A DNA stretch of 64,000 nucleotides. It comes from Saprospiraceae bacterium. GTDB taxonomy: Bacteria > Bacteroidota > Bacteroidia > Chitinophagales > Saprospiraceae. A program made the position numbers and the translations under genes. The stretch is taken from assembly GCA_022448945.1 (NCBI GenBank), contig JAKVCV010000012.1, positions 276,326 through 340,325 of the forward strand, written 5' to 3'. A model generated the notes under the pieces. That model was not told the origin of the DNA and did not search any database. It worked only from the letters and a program-made list of their open reading frames with translations. Within the stretch, counting starts at the first letter, position 1; each line of letters starts with the position of its first letter. Shown here one piece after another: positions 29,953 to 39,540 of the stretch.

Positions 29953-31371
29953 CTACTTCCATAGCTCCTCCAATTCTTCCAATGTCCTCCCTTTTGTTTC
30001 AGGAATAAAACGCCAAACAAAAAAGACGCTCAAGACACTTACAGAACCATAAACCCAATAAGCAAAGCCATGGTTAAATTGCTCAACCAACCAAGAGTTT
30101 TCATCCATAATTGGAAATGTCCATGAAACAATCTGATTTGCGATCCACATTGCTGCAACTGCAACAGCAAGTGCTGCACTACGAATATTATTGGGAAAGA
30201 GTTCAGATAATAGCACCCAGGTTACTGGTCCCCAACTCATTGCAAAACATGCGACATAGAACAACATAAACAACAATGTAAGAAGCCAATGCCATTCTCC
30301 ATAAAAAGACATGCCCAACCCAAACATTGCCATTGCCATACCGACCCCACCAATTAACATCAAAGATTTGCGTCCAAAACGATCGACTGAATATATAGCA
30401 ATGATGGTAAACAATAAATTGACACCTCCTACTATAACAGTTTGCAACATTGCTGCATCAGTACCACCTCCCATGGTTTTAAAAATCTCAGGAGCATAAT
30501 ACAACACTGCGTTGATACCTACACATTGCTGTAAAACTGCTAATAAAACTCCTATAGCTATAATCATAAAACCAAAGGAAAATAGTTTGGTTGAAGTGTC
30601 TTGTAAGCTACCTTTAATTTCCCCAAGAATACGGGAAGTCGCTTCTACACCATTTATTTTGTTCAGGACTTCTGCAGCCTTTTTTTGTTGACCTTTCAAT
30701 AAAAGAGACCGAGGTGTATCAGGTATAAAAAACAGCGCTATGAGAAAGATCAGAGAAGGAATAGCTTCTGATGCAAACATCCAGCGCCAACCAACAGAAT
30801 TCAACCATTGCTCATCTCCTCTTCCAGCAATATAATAATTGACAAAATACACAATCAATATTCCTGAAACAATAGCAAATTGATTGAGTGATACCAATTG
30901 ACCCCGACGATCAGCAGGTGCTATCTCAGCAATATACATCGGTGAGAGCATAGATGCAAGGCCAATTCCTATACCTCCCAAAACCCGGTACATAATAAAC
31001 CAGTAGACCTGCTGGTGATCTGCTGTTCCTATTACTTTTGTAGGAATTTCAGGCATAGCAGAGCCCAAAGCTGAGATTAAAAACAGTAATGCCGCTAAAA
31101 TCAGTCCTTCCCTTCGTCCAAATCTCTTGCTGACCCAACCTCCAAGTATCCCACCTAAAACACAACCTGTCAATGCACTTGACACCACAAAACCAAGAAA
31201 TGCATTTTCTGCGGTTTCTCCCATCCCATACGGCGTAACAAAAAAAGCTTTTAATGAACTTACTGTCCCGGAGATAACAGCCGTATCATAGCCAAAAAGA
31301 AACCCTCCAAGTGTTACTGTCAGTGTTATAGGGATAAGAAAAGAGGTATTGGGTTTTGAATTAGACATCAT
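29953..31371 (-). CDS. MFS sugar:proton symporter (sugar porter family)
   Basis: A 472-residue, 12-helix inner-membrane transporter. Sugar porter signatures: GFLFGYDTAVISG in helix 1, RFGRREGL after helix 2, the helix 4-5 loop APADRRGQLVSLNQ, the QQCVGINAVLYYAP motif of helix 7, DRFGRKSLM after helix 8, and PETKGRTLEELEELW at the end. XylE/GalP-like proteins import xylose, galactose, glucose or related sugars with a proton. The start is either of two adjacent ATGs. It is 20 bp downstream of the PhyH gene on the same strand, so they are probably one transcript, and it may take up sugars freed by the neighbouring glycosidases. Confidence 0.94.
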   Translation of the reverse strand: MMSNSKPNTSFLIPITLTVTLGGFLFGYDTAVISGTVSSLKAFFVTPYGMGETAENAFLGFVVSSALTGCVLGGILGGWVSKRFGRREGLILAALLFLISALGSAMPEIPTKVIGTADHQQVYWFIMYRVLGGIGIGLASMLSPMYIAEIAPADRRGQLVSLNQFAIVSGILIVYFVNYYIAGRGDEQWLNSVGWRWMFASEAIPSLIFLIALFFIPDTPRSLLLKGQQKKAAEVLNKINGVEATSRILGEIKGSLQDTSTKLFSFGFMIIAIGVLLAVLQQCVGINAVLYYAPEIFKTMGGGTDAAMLQTVIVGGVNLLFTIIAIYSVDRFGRKSLMLIGGVGMAMAMFGLGMSFYGEWHWLLTLLFMLFYVACFAMSWGPVTWVLLSELFPNNIRSAALAVAVAAMWIANQIVSWTFPIMDENSWLVEQFNHGFAYWVYGSVSVLSVFFVWRFIPETKGRTLEELEELWK

Positions 31372-31391
31372 AGCATTCGTTTAAAAGGTTT

Positions 31392-32279
31392 TTATTCCTT
31401 AATTATTCTTTGTAAATCCGGTCTAAGGTAAGCTTTGTTCAAATCTTCAATTCCTTTATGTTCATAAGGATCGGTACCTGCAACCATTACAATATCACGC
31501 ATGTCATTAGTAAGTGGTAATCGTCCATCCTGATCCCAGGGCAAGTATGATTCTGCACTCATATAATGATAGACCAAAGCACGTCGGAATCTGTCTTTGC
31601 TATGATTACGACCAGAGGAATGCAATAAATAGCCATTAAAAAAAACAACTGCCCCCGACTTCACTTCTACAGGAATAGCCTTTGAATGATCAAAAAGAGT
31701 AGGATCTATTATATCATGTTCTCCATACTCTTTCCCATCATATAACTTTCTTGAATATATCTTTGCTGGATTATGAGTTTGAGGGATTACCCAAATACAA
31801 CCATTTTCAATATCTGCATCATCAATAGCGATCCATGCTCCAGTCAGAGAACAATCACGCGTTGGAATATAATATTCATCCTGATGCCAGGACTGACCAG
31901 GTTTACCTGGAGCCTTTACAAAAAGCATCGACTGCATGGATTTTACATTAGGACTTATAATTTCTTTAAGAATATTGACCATCCTATTATGAGACATGTA
32001 CTTATATATAACAGGTGACAACTTATGAGGGAAATGTATACACAAATATTTACGTAAAATATCAATTTCATTATCCTGCTCACTTGCCTTCTGCAACCCT
32101 TCTATTAAACCGCGTCCACCTTTAAAAATATTCAAAGTTTCAATCTTAATATCATCTATTTGATCTGAACTAAACAAATCTTCAGCAATCAGAAAACCAT
32201 TTTTTTTATAAAATTCTATGTTCTCTAAAGTAATACCGGAATAAGGGACAATAGCACTGGTGTTGTCTAGCTTTTTCAT
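31392..32279 (-). CDS. Phytanoyl-CoA dioxygenase (PhyH) family Fe(II)/2-oxoglutarate oxygenase
   Basis: A 295-residue soluble oxygenase. I chose the ATG at 32279 because the first conserved segment, EFYKKNGFLIAEDLF, begins 20 residues later; another ATG 30 codons upstream (32369) adds an unconvincing segment. The iron facial triad is His132 and Asp134 (SWHQDEYY) plus His220 (LLHSSGRN), and Arg231/232 in DRFRRALVYHY fits the 2-oxoglutarate carboxylate. In other Bacteroidota such genes commonly sit beside sugar-acquisition genes; here it is upstream of and likely co-transcribed with the sugar symporter. Its substrate is not predictable from sequence. Confidence 0.87.
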   Translation of the reverse strand: MKKLDNTSAIVPYSGITLENIEFYKKNGFLIAEDLFSSDQIDDIKIETLNIFKGGRGLIEGLQKASEQDNEIDILRKYLCIHFPHKLSPVIYKYMSHNRMVNILKEIISPNVKSMQSMLFVKAPGKPGQSWHQDEYYIPTRDCSLTGAWIAIDDADIENGCIWVIPQTHNPAKIYSRKLYDGKEYGEHDIIDPTLFDHSKAIPVEVKSGAVVFFNGYLLHSSGRNHSKDRFRRALVYHYMSAESYLPWDQDGRLPLTNDMRDIVMVAGTDPYEHKGIEDLNKAYLRPDLQRIIKE

Positions 32280-32587
32280 ATGCAGATTATTCTCATTGTT
32301 TAAGTATCTAATATTACAGCTAATCCCATTAAAATCAAAAGAAAGATGGGTAAAACCTATAAAAATCATACCTGCTTTTAGGACTAATATATCAGCTTAA
32401 AAAAAATAATTTTGTATATTTAGATATTACAGCAAGAATATTCTTATAATATTTTTGACATAAAGAATGTCATATGGCACTAAAAACATATCCAAAATAT
32501 TAACATCAAAAATAACTATTAAGCGCATTCGTAATAAGGTAAATAAGAAAACTACTTTTAATTTAATTCTGGAAACAATATAAAAAG

Positions 32588-34462
32588 ATGGATGTAAATA
32601 AGATCAATATAAAATTGAAGCTATTTTTCTGCTTTGTATTTGCTTATACCATTCACTGTTCAGCTCAACTTTGTAACACAAATCGTTATATCGATTCTAC
32701 ATTTAGTGTTACAAAGACTTATAACATTGAATACCAGCAAGCCAAATCTTATGGGTCTTTCTTTGCTACTCCTTATCGCCTTGATATTTATGAGCCTTCT
32801 TCTGACACCCTGACTCATCGACCACTTATACTATTCCTTTTTGGTGGTGGATTCTTAATAGGAGACAAATTGTTCCCACCAGCAGACGATTATTGTTCTT
32901 ATTGGGCAGAAAGGGGTTATATATGTGCAGCAGTAAATTACAGGCTTGGCTTCAACACCCTCATTTCAGCAAGTGCTGAGCGCGCAGTATATCGTACAAT
33001 TCAGGATTTACAAGCTGCCCTACGTTTTTTTGCTGAATACAGAAACCAATATGGTGTAGATACAAGTAACATAATAATCTCTGGTAATAGTGCTGGTGCT
33101 ATTGCGGGGCTTCATAATGCATTTTTAGTGCAAAGTCAGGCACCTAGTTCTTATCAAGGAGTAGGGTTTGGTTTAGATTCTGATAATTTAGGAGGTATAT
33201 TTTCTTCAGGCAATAATTACTGGAACAATGAAGAAGTGAAAACACACGGTCTTATATCAAATTGGGGTGCGATTTGGGATACTGTGTATATTGGAGATTC
33301 TCCTAAAGACAATATTCCGACTATACTATTTCACGGAGATCAGGATTCACTGGTGCCATATAATACTGGGAACCCATTTGGTTATCCTTTATTTCCACAA
33401 ATGTATGGCAGCGTCCCAATAAGTGATGCTTTGGCTAGAAATAATATTATTTCTTACTTCGAAACCTTTGAAGGGGCTGGACATGAACCCGAACTATTAA
33501 ACTCCAGTTATCTTGATACCATTCACATGATGTCTCAAGATTTCATCTATGAACACGTACTAAAACCTGAAGTTATTTCAGTTTCAGGTAATACCACCAG
33601 CGCAAATACTATTACAGAAAATTATCTTGTAACTGCCAATGAGAACATTGTCGTAGGTTGCGTAAATGTTAACAATGGAAGCGTATTGAATATTAATGGT
33701 GATCAATTTGACATCCTATGGCATACTATTGGACAAGACACTATAGAAATAGTTGTATTTAATGATATCCTAGCCAAAGATACATTTTGGTTGCCTGTTA
33801 ACATTGTAGATATCTGTTCACTTACACCATTAACCGGTACAAACAACACTACAATTTGTATTAATGACAGCATTATTATTAACGGAACTGTTTATAATGC
33901 AGCAAATCCATCCGGCATTGAAGTATATACCAATATTGGTCCCAACAACTGTGATAGTACGGTAACAGTGGCTTTGAATGTATTGAGTGTATTAGACACT
34001 TCAATCAATACAGCAGGACTAACCATTAACTCGAACCAAAATGGAGTAAATTACCAATGGATGAATTGCGATAGTTCTAACATTTTAATACCGGGGGCTA
34101 CAAATGCCACTTATACAGCAAATGCGCCAGGATCATTTGCAGTGATATTAACAATAGGTTCATGTATTGACACCTCCTCATGCATATTTGTAACAAATAC
34201 TGGTTTAGTAAAAAACACACTTAGTTTACCTATTAAAATATTCCCTAACCCATCACATGGTTTTGTTATTATTGATTTTGGATCTATTCAGGAAAATCTA
34301 ACACTTAATTTAATATCTCACACAGGACAACTATTAGAAACCAAAAAAATTGATAATCAGAGTCGATTTGAATTAGAAATTAGTGGCGCTAAAGGAATAT
34401 ATTTAATTGAGATTTTAAATGATAAGAACCAAACAGCAACCTTCAGGGTAATAAAAGAATAA
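32588..34462 (+). CDS. Secreted carboxylesterase/lipase with T9SS sorting domain
   Basis: A 624-residue exported esterase. Signal peptide 1-26 (ending HCSAQ). The alpha/beta-hydrolase part spans about 45-330: FGGGFLIGDK is an HGGG-like oxyanion motif, and the triad is Ser168 (GNSAG), Asp253 (HGDQDSLVPY) and His299 (GAGHEPE). Ig-like linkers of the type TICINDSIIINGTVYN follow at about 400-530, and the last 75 residues form a Por-type T9SS domain (IFPNPSHGFVIIDFG). A polysaccharide- or lipid-ester substrate is likely; it could support the neighbouring glycosidases. A TAATTTTG box at 32407-32414 lies far upstream without a clear -33 partner. Confidence 0.87.
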   Translation: MDVNKINIKLKLFFCFVFAYTIHCSAQLCNTNRYIDSTFSVTKTYNIEYQQAKSYGSFFATPYRLDIYEPSSDTLTHRPLILFLFGGGFLIGDKLFPPADDYCSYWAERGYICAAVNYRLGFNTLISASAERAVYRTIQDLQAALRFFAEYRNQYGVDTSNIIISGNSAGAIAGLHNAFLVQSQAPSSYQGVGFGLDSDNLGGIFSSGNNYWNNEEVKTHGLISNWGAIWDTVYIGDSPKDNIPTILFHGDQDSLVPYNTGNPFGYPLFPQMYGSVPISDALARNNIISYFETFEGAGHEPELLNSSYLDTIHMMSQDFIYEHVLKPEVISVSGNTTSANTITENYLVTANENIVVGCVNVNNGSVLNINGDQFDILWHTIGQDTIEIVVFNDILAKDTFWLPVNIVDICSLTPLTGTNNTTICINDSIIINGTVYNAANPSGIEVYTNIGPNNCDSTVTVALNVLSVLDTSINTAGLTINSNQNGVNYQWMNCDSSNILIPGATNATYTANAPGSFAVILTIGSCIDTSSCIFVTNTGLVKNTLSLPIKIFPNPSHGFVIIDFGSIQENLTLNLISHTGQLLETKKIDNQSRFELEISGAKGIYLIEILNDKNQTATFRVIKE

Positions 34463-34698
34463 CAGGTTTTCCACATGCTCTAGCTATGCGTCTGAAACAG
34501 ACATTGCTGAAATTTAATTAACTCCTATCGATAGTGTTCACTTAAGGAGAATCAATCAATAAAAATGTGTTAAACATAATCTATTTATTTGTTATAAAAC
34601 ATCATTTTTGCAACAATTCATGACATTTAATGTTGAATTGAATATAGTGCATTTGTTTTCAAAACCATTCTAGTCCCTGATAGTAATAAAAATACAAG

Positions 34699-35361
34699 AT
34701 GATTAAATTATTGTTTATCATAATATTTTTGTTTTTCAATACTAATGGGAATTCTATCCACATTAAAAATAAATTATTAATAGTTAAATCCCATTACATT
34801 CAAAACATACCACCTTGGAAGTTCATAAAATCTAGTGATGGGATCTCTATATACACAAGATCTGTTGATGGATGGTCTGTGAATGAGTACAGAGCAATTT
34901 TCACTATTAAAGCGCCTATTGAATTGGTAGAGAAAGTACTGAGGGACACTAAAAACCAAAGAAAATGGTCTAAAAACACGATACTGGTTAAAGAGATCAA
35001 AAGGGTATCTCACGATATTTTTTATACCTATTCACAGACGAATGCCCCCTGGCCAGCAACTGACAGGGATAATGTAGTACATATTATTTATACGTATCCG
35101 ACCAAAAATAAAATTCATATCAAAATCGAATCAAAACCTAATGCATTTCCAAAAAATAAGAATTTTGTAAGGATAGAGCGTATGGAAGGTAGTTGGATAT
35201 TGGAGGCATCTTCGAATGGCACGACAAAAGTGACACAACAGGCTTTAGTAGATCCAGGCGGATCTACACCAAAATGGTTGATAAATTCATTTCTGGTAAA
35301 TGGGCCAATGCGTAATCTTAACAACCTAAAAAACTACATTGAAAAAAGTATTAACTTTTAG
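34699..35361 (+). CDS. START-domain lipid-binding protein
   Basis: A 220-residue protein with a signal-like N-terminus (LLFIIIFLFFNTNGNSI) and a START/SRPBCC domain over about 35-215: GISIYTRSVDGWSVNEYRA, then the NQRKWSKN block, APWPATDRDNV, and a C-terminal helix NLNNLKNYIEK. START proteins bind lipid or other hydrophobic ligands in a deep cavity. Family members are widespread in Bacteroidota and Proteobacteria; the ligand is unknown. Periplasmic location is inferred from the hydrophobic N-terminus. It ends 6 bp from the convergent T9SS protein gene. Confidence 0.87.
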   Translation: MIKLLFIIIFLFFNTNGNSIHIKNKLLIVKSHYIQNIPPWKFIKSSDGISIYTRSVDGWSVNEYRAIFTIKAPIELVEKVLRDTKNQRKWSKNTILVKEIKRVSHDIFYTYSQTNAPWPATDRDNVVHIIYTYPTKNKIHIKIESKPNAFPKNKNFVRIERMEGSWILEASSNGTTKVTQQALVDPGGSTPKWLINSFLVNGPMRNLNNLKNYIEKSINF

Positions 35362-35367
35362 GAAAGA

Positions 35368-37026
35368 TCATTTTTTGATTACTTTTTCTCTCCAAAGTTG
35401 TCCATCATAAATCAGGTTTATAATATACATTCCCGATGACAAGGAAGAAAGATCTACAGAGTTGGTTTTTATTGAAATTGACCTTAAAAGTTTCCCATTA
35501 ATACTATAAAGCAAAACTTGCTCAGGGTAAATACCTTTGATATGTATAATGTCACTAGTTGGATTAGGATACAATTGTGGCCTGTATCCCTTATTTGAAT
35601 TAAGATCTTTTACTGATGTAATGTTTACATAATTATTGTCAATATTCAAAACATATGCACCCGCATCTGTCCCCCAGCCTTCAACAACTATATAAACACT
35701 ATCAAGACCTAATGTAGGAAATAAAATTTCTGATTGTGGAGAACAGGAAGTAAAATCATCATTATAAAAAATTACATCTCCATTAGTGTTTTGAATAGTA
35801 AGATAGGTGTCAAAATCAGATCCACAAAGAGAAGCACGCAGAGAATCTTTGCTAGGATCTAATACAGCAAGATAAAATACGTCTGGTGATTCATAAACAA
35901 GAGAATGATTGGTAAAGCAATTAAGTGTGCTATTTGAATCAGTGTAGGGATAAGAAATTACAGGAATAGGCGTTGGGCTATTATCTCCTAAAGAACCCGC
36001 ACAACTTATGCCTATTGCATCGATACAAATATCGCTGGTATAATCTGTACCAGTAGTTCCATTAAAACGAAATCTTACATCCGTTTCATTAGTATAAGGA
36101 CTAAGATCTAAATAGAAAGGGATCCAGGAATTGCCCTGATTACCGCTTATTGACCATATATTAGACCAGTTGGCACCTCCTATACTAATTTCAAGGTCTA
36201 AAGTACCCATATCTGCTCCATACATATGATAAGCAAAAGTTAAACTAGGATTATCAAGTGGTGTTAAATCAAAACAAGGACTCAACAAATTTGCTGTTTT
36301 AGCGGGATAGTTAGGTGCTGATGCTTCTATATATATATATTCATTGCCATCGCTAGCAGAACTAGGTCCCGTTGACTGAGAAGGAGTAGATCCAGAATTG
36401 AAAGACCAGTCAATGGAATCTGCATTATCCTGAACCCATCCGGAAAGATTATTTTCAAAACTTTGAGTATAGGGGTAAGAGTTGACAGTAAAACAACTGT
36501 TCCCCTGTTGAATTACAACAGAAAAGTCTAATACCGAGCCCCATGTAAAAGAGGCACAAGGATCAAGTGGGAAAGATGAAGCTCCTTCGTGTTGCATAAC
36601 ACGCATTCTTGTAGTACCAATAATAGCGTTTGAGGGAACAATAAAATTATAGTCTTGAAGGCTCATGGGTGGTGTGCCCTGCCATTGTAAAATGGACTCA
36701 TTTGGTTCAAAACTTTGATTTCCATTAAAATCTATCCATACTTCAGCACGATTAGAATAGTTGCCATCACAGGTTCCAAATTTACAGGAAATAATATATC
36801 CTGCGTTTGTTGATAAAGTAACTGATTGTGTTGAAGTATAATCTTCTATACCCGTTTGAGGTGGACAACCTGTATAATTAATACTTCCTGATAGTCCATT
36901 AAGAATTACCCTTTCAGTATGCGAATCTGCCGTTGATGAAGGTCCTCCAGACATACAATATTGACCATTTACAGATCCAAATAGAATTGTACATAAAAAA
37001 ATAAACACATATTTTATTTTTGTCAT
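35368..37026 (-). CDS. T9SS-exported surface protein with GEVED and MAM-like domains
   Basis: A 552-residue protein, taken from the ATG at 37026 (signal peptide KIKYVFIFLCTILFGSVNG) instead of a TTG 17 codons upstream. Parts: a GEVED domain at about 35-160 (AEVWIDFNGNQSFEP); a MAM/jelly-roll domain at about 180-340 opening SFENNLSGW and containing LTFAYHMYGADMGTL; a PPC-like domain about 360-460 (SLCGSDFDTYLTIQNTNGD); and a Por-type sorting domain at the end (LYPNPTSDIIHI). No catalytic motif is visible. It should bind or display at the surface; substrate or partner unknown. GEVED and MAM are common accessory domains of secreted Bacteroidota enzymes. Confidence 0.87.
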   Translation of the reverse strand: MTKIKYVFIFLCTILFGSVNGQYCMSGGPSSTADSHTERVILNGLSGSINYTGCPPQTGIEDYTSTQSVTLSTNAGYIISCKFGTCDGNYSNRAEVWIDFNGNQSFEPNESILQWQGTPPMSLQDYNFIVPSNAIIGTTRMRVMQHEGASSFPLDPCASFTWGSVLDFSVVIQQGNSCFTVNSYPYTQSFENNLSGWVQDNADSIDWSFNSGSTPSQSTGPSSASDGNEYIYIEASAPNYPAKTANLLSPCFDLTPLDNPSLTFAYHMYGADMGTLDLEISIGGANWSNIWSISGNQGNSWIPFYLDLSPYTNETDVRFRFNGTTGTDYTSDICIDAIGISCAGSLGDNSPTPIPVISYPYTDSNSTLNCFTNHSLVYESPDVFYLAVLDPSKDSLRASLCGSDFDTYLTIQNTNGDVIFYNDDFTSCSPQSEILFPTLGLDSVYIVVEGWGTDAGAYVLNIDNNYVNITSVKDLNSNKGYRPQLYPNPTSDIIHIKGIYPEQVLLYSINGKLLRSISIKTNSVDLSSLSSGMYIINLIYDGQLWREKVIKK

Positions 37027-37293
37027 ACTTAGTAATTTTATCAGAAAAACTTTTATACTAAAAGTACAATATACCAATTCTTAAACGATTTGATAAATCT
37101 AAAGCATATAATTTAAGAAATGATTTACTACATTATACGATTTCAAATATTTAGTATTAAAAAACCTTTTTGTAAGCACTGAAATAAAATGTATCCTTAA
37201 ATTAGTGTAAATGAATATTTAAACCCTAAATTTAGTTCTTTCTATATAAAGAAAAAATAAATACTAATACGGTTAAACATAAAGAACTAGAAA

Positions 37294-39189
37294 ATGCACA
37301 GTCAGCCCAATACATTGAATTTTGACATCAGTAAGATGCAAGCACTACTGGAACATGATAATCATGACACACGTTCTGAACTCAGGAAGTTATTTAAAGA
37401 TACATTATTTACACCCCGTTTCAATATTTCACTATCTGAAGAAAGGGAATTGGCCTTAAAACGCCTGAAAAAAATATGTGATCATCAATTGATCTCCGTG
37501 CTGGATTTTAAAAACAATCCCCATCGTATTTTCTCTGCTCATGAAGCAGTAGGTATGATGGATGGTTCTGTGGCTACTAAAATGACAGTTCAATTTAACT
37601 TATTTGGGGGTACAATCCTGAAGTTGGGTACTGAAAAACATCATGAAATACTATTAAAAGATATTGACAGTTTAAAATCGGTTGGTTGCTTTGGTCTTAC
37701 TGAACTTGGCTATGGAAACAATGCGGTTGAAATGAAAACGACTGCAAGCTATGATGCATCAACTAAAGAATTTATAATTAATACCCCTGAAGTATCTGCA
37801 CGTAAATATTGGATCACTAATGGTGCGATTCACGCACATTATGTAATAGTTTTTGCGCGATTATTAAACAATGGAGCAGATGAAGGCATACATGGATTTT
37901 TGGTGCCTATACGAGATAAAGACATGAACGTTTTACCAGGTGTTACGGTTTGGGATATGGGTTACAAAATTGGAGTGAACGGTGTTGATAACGCAAGCAT
38001 AGGCTTTGAAAATGTTCGTATTCCTCTTGACTATATGCTTGATGCAACAGCAACTATTAACGCTGATGGAAAGTACAGTTGTGAAATAAAAAGCAAGAGA
38101 GGGCGTTTTTTAAGCCTGGCGGATCAACTTTTAAGTGGACGCCTTTGTATTGCTTCAATGACTTTAGGAAGTGCCAAGGTATGCTTAGATACCGCAATTC
38201 GTTATGCGAGTTCCCGTATGGCAGTAGGCCCGAAAGGAAAAAGTGACACGCCCATTATGAATTATCAATTGCAGCAACGAGCGATCTTGCCACTACTTGC
38301 TCAAACCTATGCCTACAACATGGCATTAAACGCTACCAAAGACAAATATGCCAAACTTAACAAAGAAAACAATTTGGAGGTTTTATTACTTTGTTGTGTA
38401 ATGAAAACGCAAATATCCTGGCATGCTGAAAACACAGCGACTACCTGTCGTGAGCGATGTGGCGGTCAGGGCTTTTTAGCGGCCAATCGTTTTGGAGAAG
38501 GCATAGTAGGTGGTCATGCAGGCATTACTGCAGAGGGTGACAATCGAGTTTTGATGCAAAAAATCTCCAAAGAACTCCTAGGTAGAGCCGACAAGAAAAA
38601 AATTGCTAAAGACATGGTGGCTGGCTTTCTCCCTACTGTTTTTCGACGCACACTCGAAGGTACCTTAAGAGGTGATTTGTCCGACCATGTTTTTTTGCTA
38701 CGCCTGTTAAAAATCCGAGAATCACATAGTTTATCGAAACTGGCAATTTTATTGAACAAAAGCAAAAAGAAAGGAAAAAACCTGTATGATACCTGGATGT
38801 ATGAAGCTTCGGATTTAATTCAGAGGCTTGCGCAAGCCTATTCTGAACGCGTTATCTTTGAAGCTTGTTTAGATGTTTTAAATGCTTGTGAGCCCGAACT
38901 GAAACCAATTTTATCTACGATCTTTTCTTTATCAGCTATTGACTGGATAGAAAGAGATTTAGGATGGTTTTTATCCGAAAGCGTTATTTCTCCTCGCTTA
39001 GCAAAAAAAGTACCTGAACAATCTATAAAATTATGTAAAAAGCTTGCTCCTAACGCTATTCGTTTAATTGACTCCTTTGGTATCCCCTTGCATATGCGAC
39101 ACGCTCCCATTGCAGGTGATTGGAAAAAATACAATGAAACAGATAATTTTGGGGAATTACTTCCTGAAATGCAAAAGCAAAGCAAATAA
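37294..39189 (+). CDS. Acyl-CoA oxidase/dehydrogenase-like flavoprotein
   Basis: A 631-residue FAD enzyme of the acyl-CoA oxidase (ACOX) branch of the acyl-CoA dehydrogenase superfamily, acting in beta-oxidation. Features: [16 protein letters not shown], the FAD-contacting block about residue 130; [39 protein letters not shown]; and [17 protein letters not shown] near 410, which carries the catalytic-base glutamate position. The C-terminal 200 residues are the ACOX-type helical domain. The final 32 residues are repeated in degenerate form at 41005-41115. It is well conserved and not itself part of the cargo genes, but the duplication there used its 3' end. Confidence 0.92.
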   Translation: MHSQPNTLNFDISKMQALLEHDNHDTRSELRKLFKDTLFTPRFNISLSEERELALKRLKKICDHQLISVLDFKNNPHRIFSAHEAVGMMDGSVATKMTVQFNLFGGTILKLGTEKHHEILLKDIDSLKSVGCFGLTELGYGNNAVEMKTTASYDASTKEFIINTPEVSARKYWITNGAIHAHYVIVFARLLNNGADEGIHGFLVPIRDKDMNVLPGVTVWDMGYKIGVNGVDNASIGFENVRIPLDYMLDATATINADGKYSCEIKSKRGRFLSLADQLLSGRLCIASMTLGSAKVCLDTAIRYASSRMAVGPKGKSDTPIMNYQLQQRAILPLLAQTYAYNMALNATKDKYAKLNKENNLEVLLLCCVMKTQISWHAENTATTCRERCGGQGFLAANRFGEGIVGGHAGITAEGDNRVLMQKISKELLGRADKKKIAKDMVAGFLPTVFRRTLEGTLRGDLSDHVFLLRLLKIRESHSLSKLAILLNKSKKKGKNLYDTWMYEASDLIQRLAQAYSERVIFEACLDVLNACEPELKPILSTIFSLSAIDWIERDLGWFLSESVISPRLAKKVPEQSIKLCKKLAPNAIRLIDSFGIPLHMRHAPIAGDWKKYNETDNFGELLPEMQKQSK

Positions 39190-39540
39190 AAACTATAATA
39201 ATTTGCACATACAATATTTTTCTTGATTATTGATTCTTTAATATAAATCAGGTATATTTGTATGATAAATTAAAAGGAAAATTTACCCAAATGAAAAGTT
39301 TTAATTACAAAAAAGATCAAGATAAAAATCGATCTGTAGCAACCGATTCATCTTCAAAAAATAGTGCTGAGAATTCTAATAATTTTGAAGATAATAGTGC
39401 AGAAGCTATTCAAATGAGGCAGTTTCAAGCCAATATTGATGAAAGCGAAGAGGTAAAGCAAATGAAAGCTTATCAGGATGCTACTGAGAAACATGAAACG
39501 ATTCAAGCCCCTAATGATGATCCATCAGGTTCAAATAATA
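39094..39540 (+). repeat. Segmental duplication, copy 1
   Basis: Covers the oxidase 3' end, the intergenic promoter and the first ~80 codons of the DUF4157 gene. It matches 41014-41465 at an offset of 1920 bp (oxidase part) to 1925 bp (leader part). The leader part is much better conserved than the rest; its first 59 bases are identical between copies. Confidence 0.9.
39230..39260 (+). promoter_or_regulatory. Bacteroidota-type promoter of the DUF4157 cargo gene
   Basis: TTG at 39230-39232, 20-bp spacer, TATATTTG at 39253-39260, about 30 bp before the ATG at 39291. The same two boxes with the same 20-bp spacing precede the paralogue at 41154-41184, which supports function. The TTG codon at 39258 lies inside the -7 box and cannot be the translation start. 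Confidence 0.65.

Noticed and set aside
39258..39290. TTG start giving 11 extra residues to the DUF4157 protein
   Set aside because: The TTG lies inside the TATATTTG box, and the paralogue has no equivalent codon.
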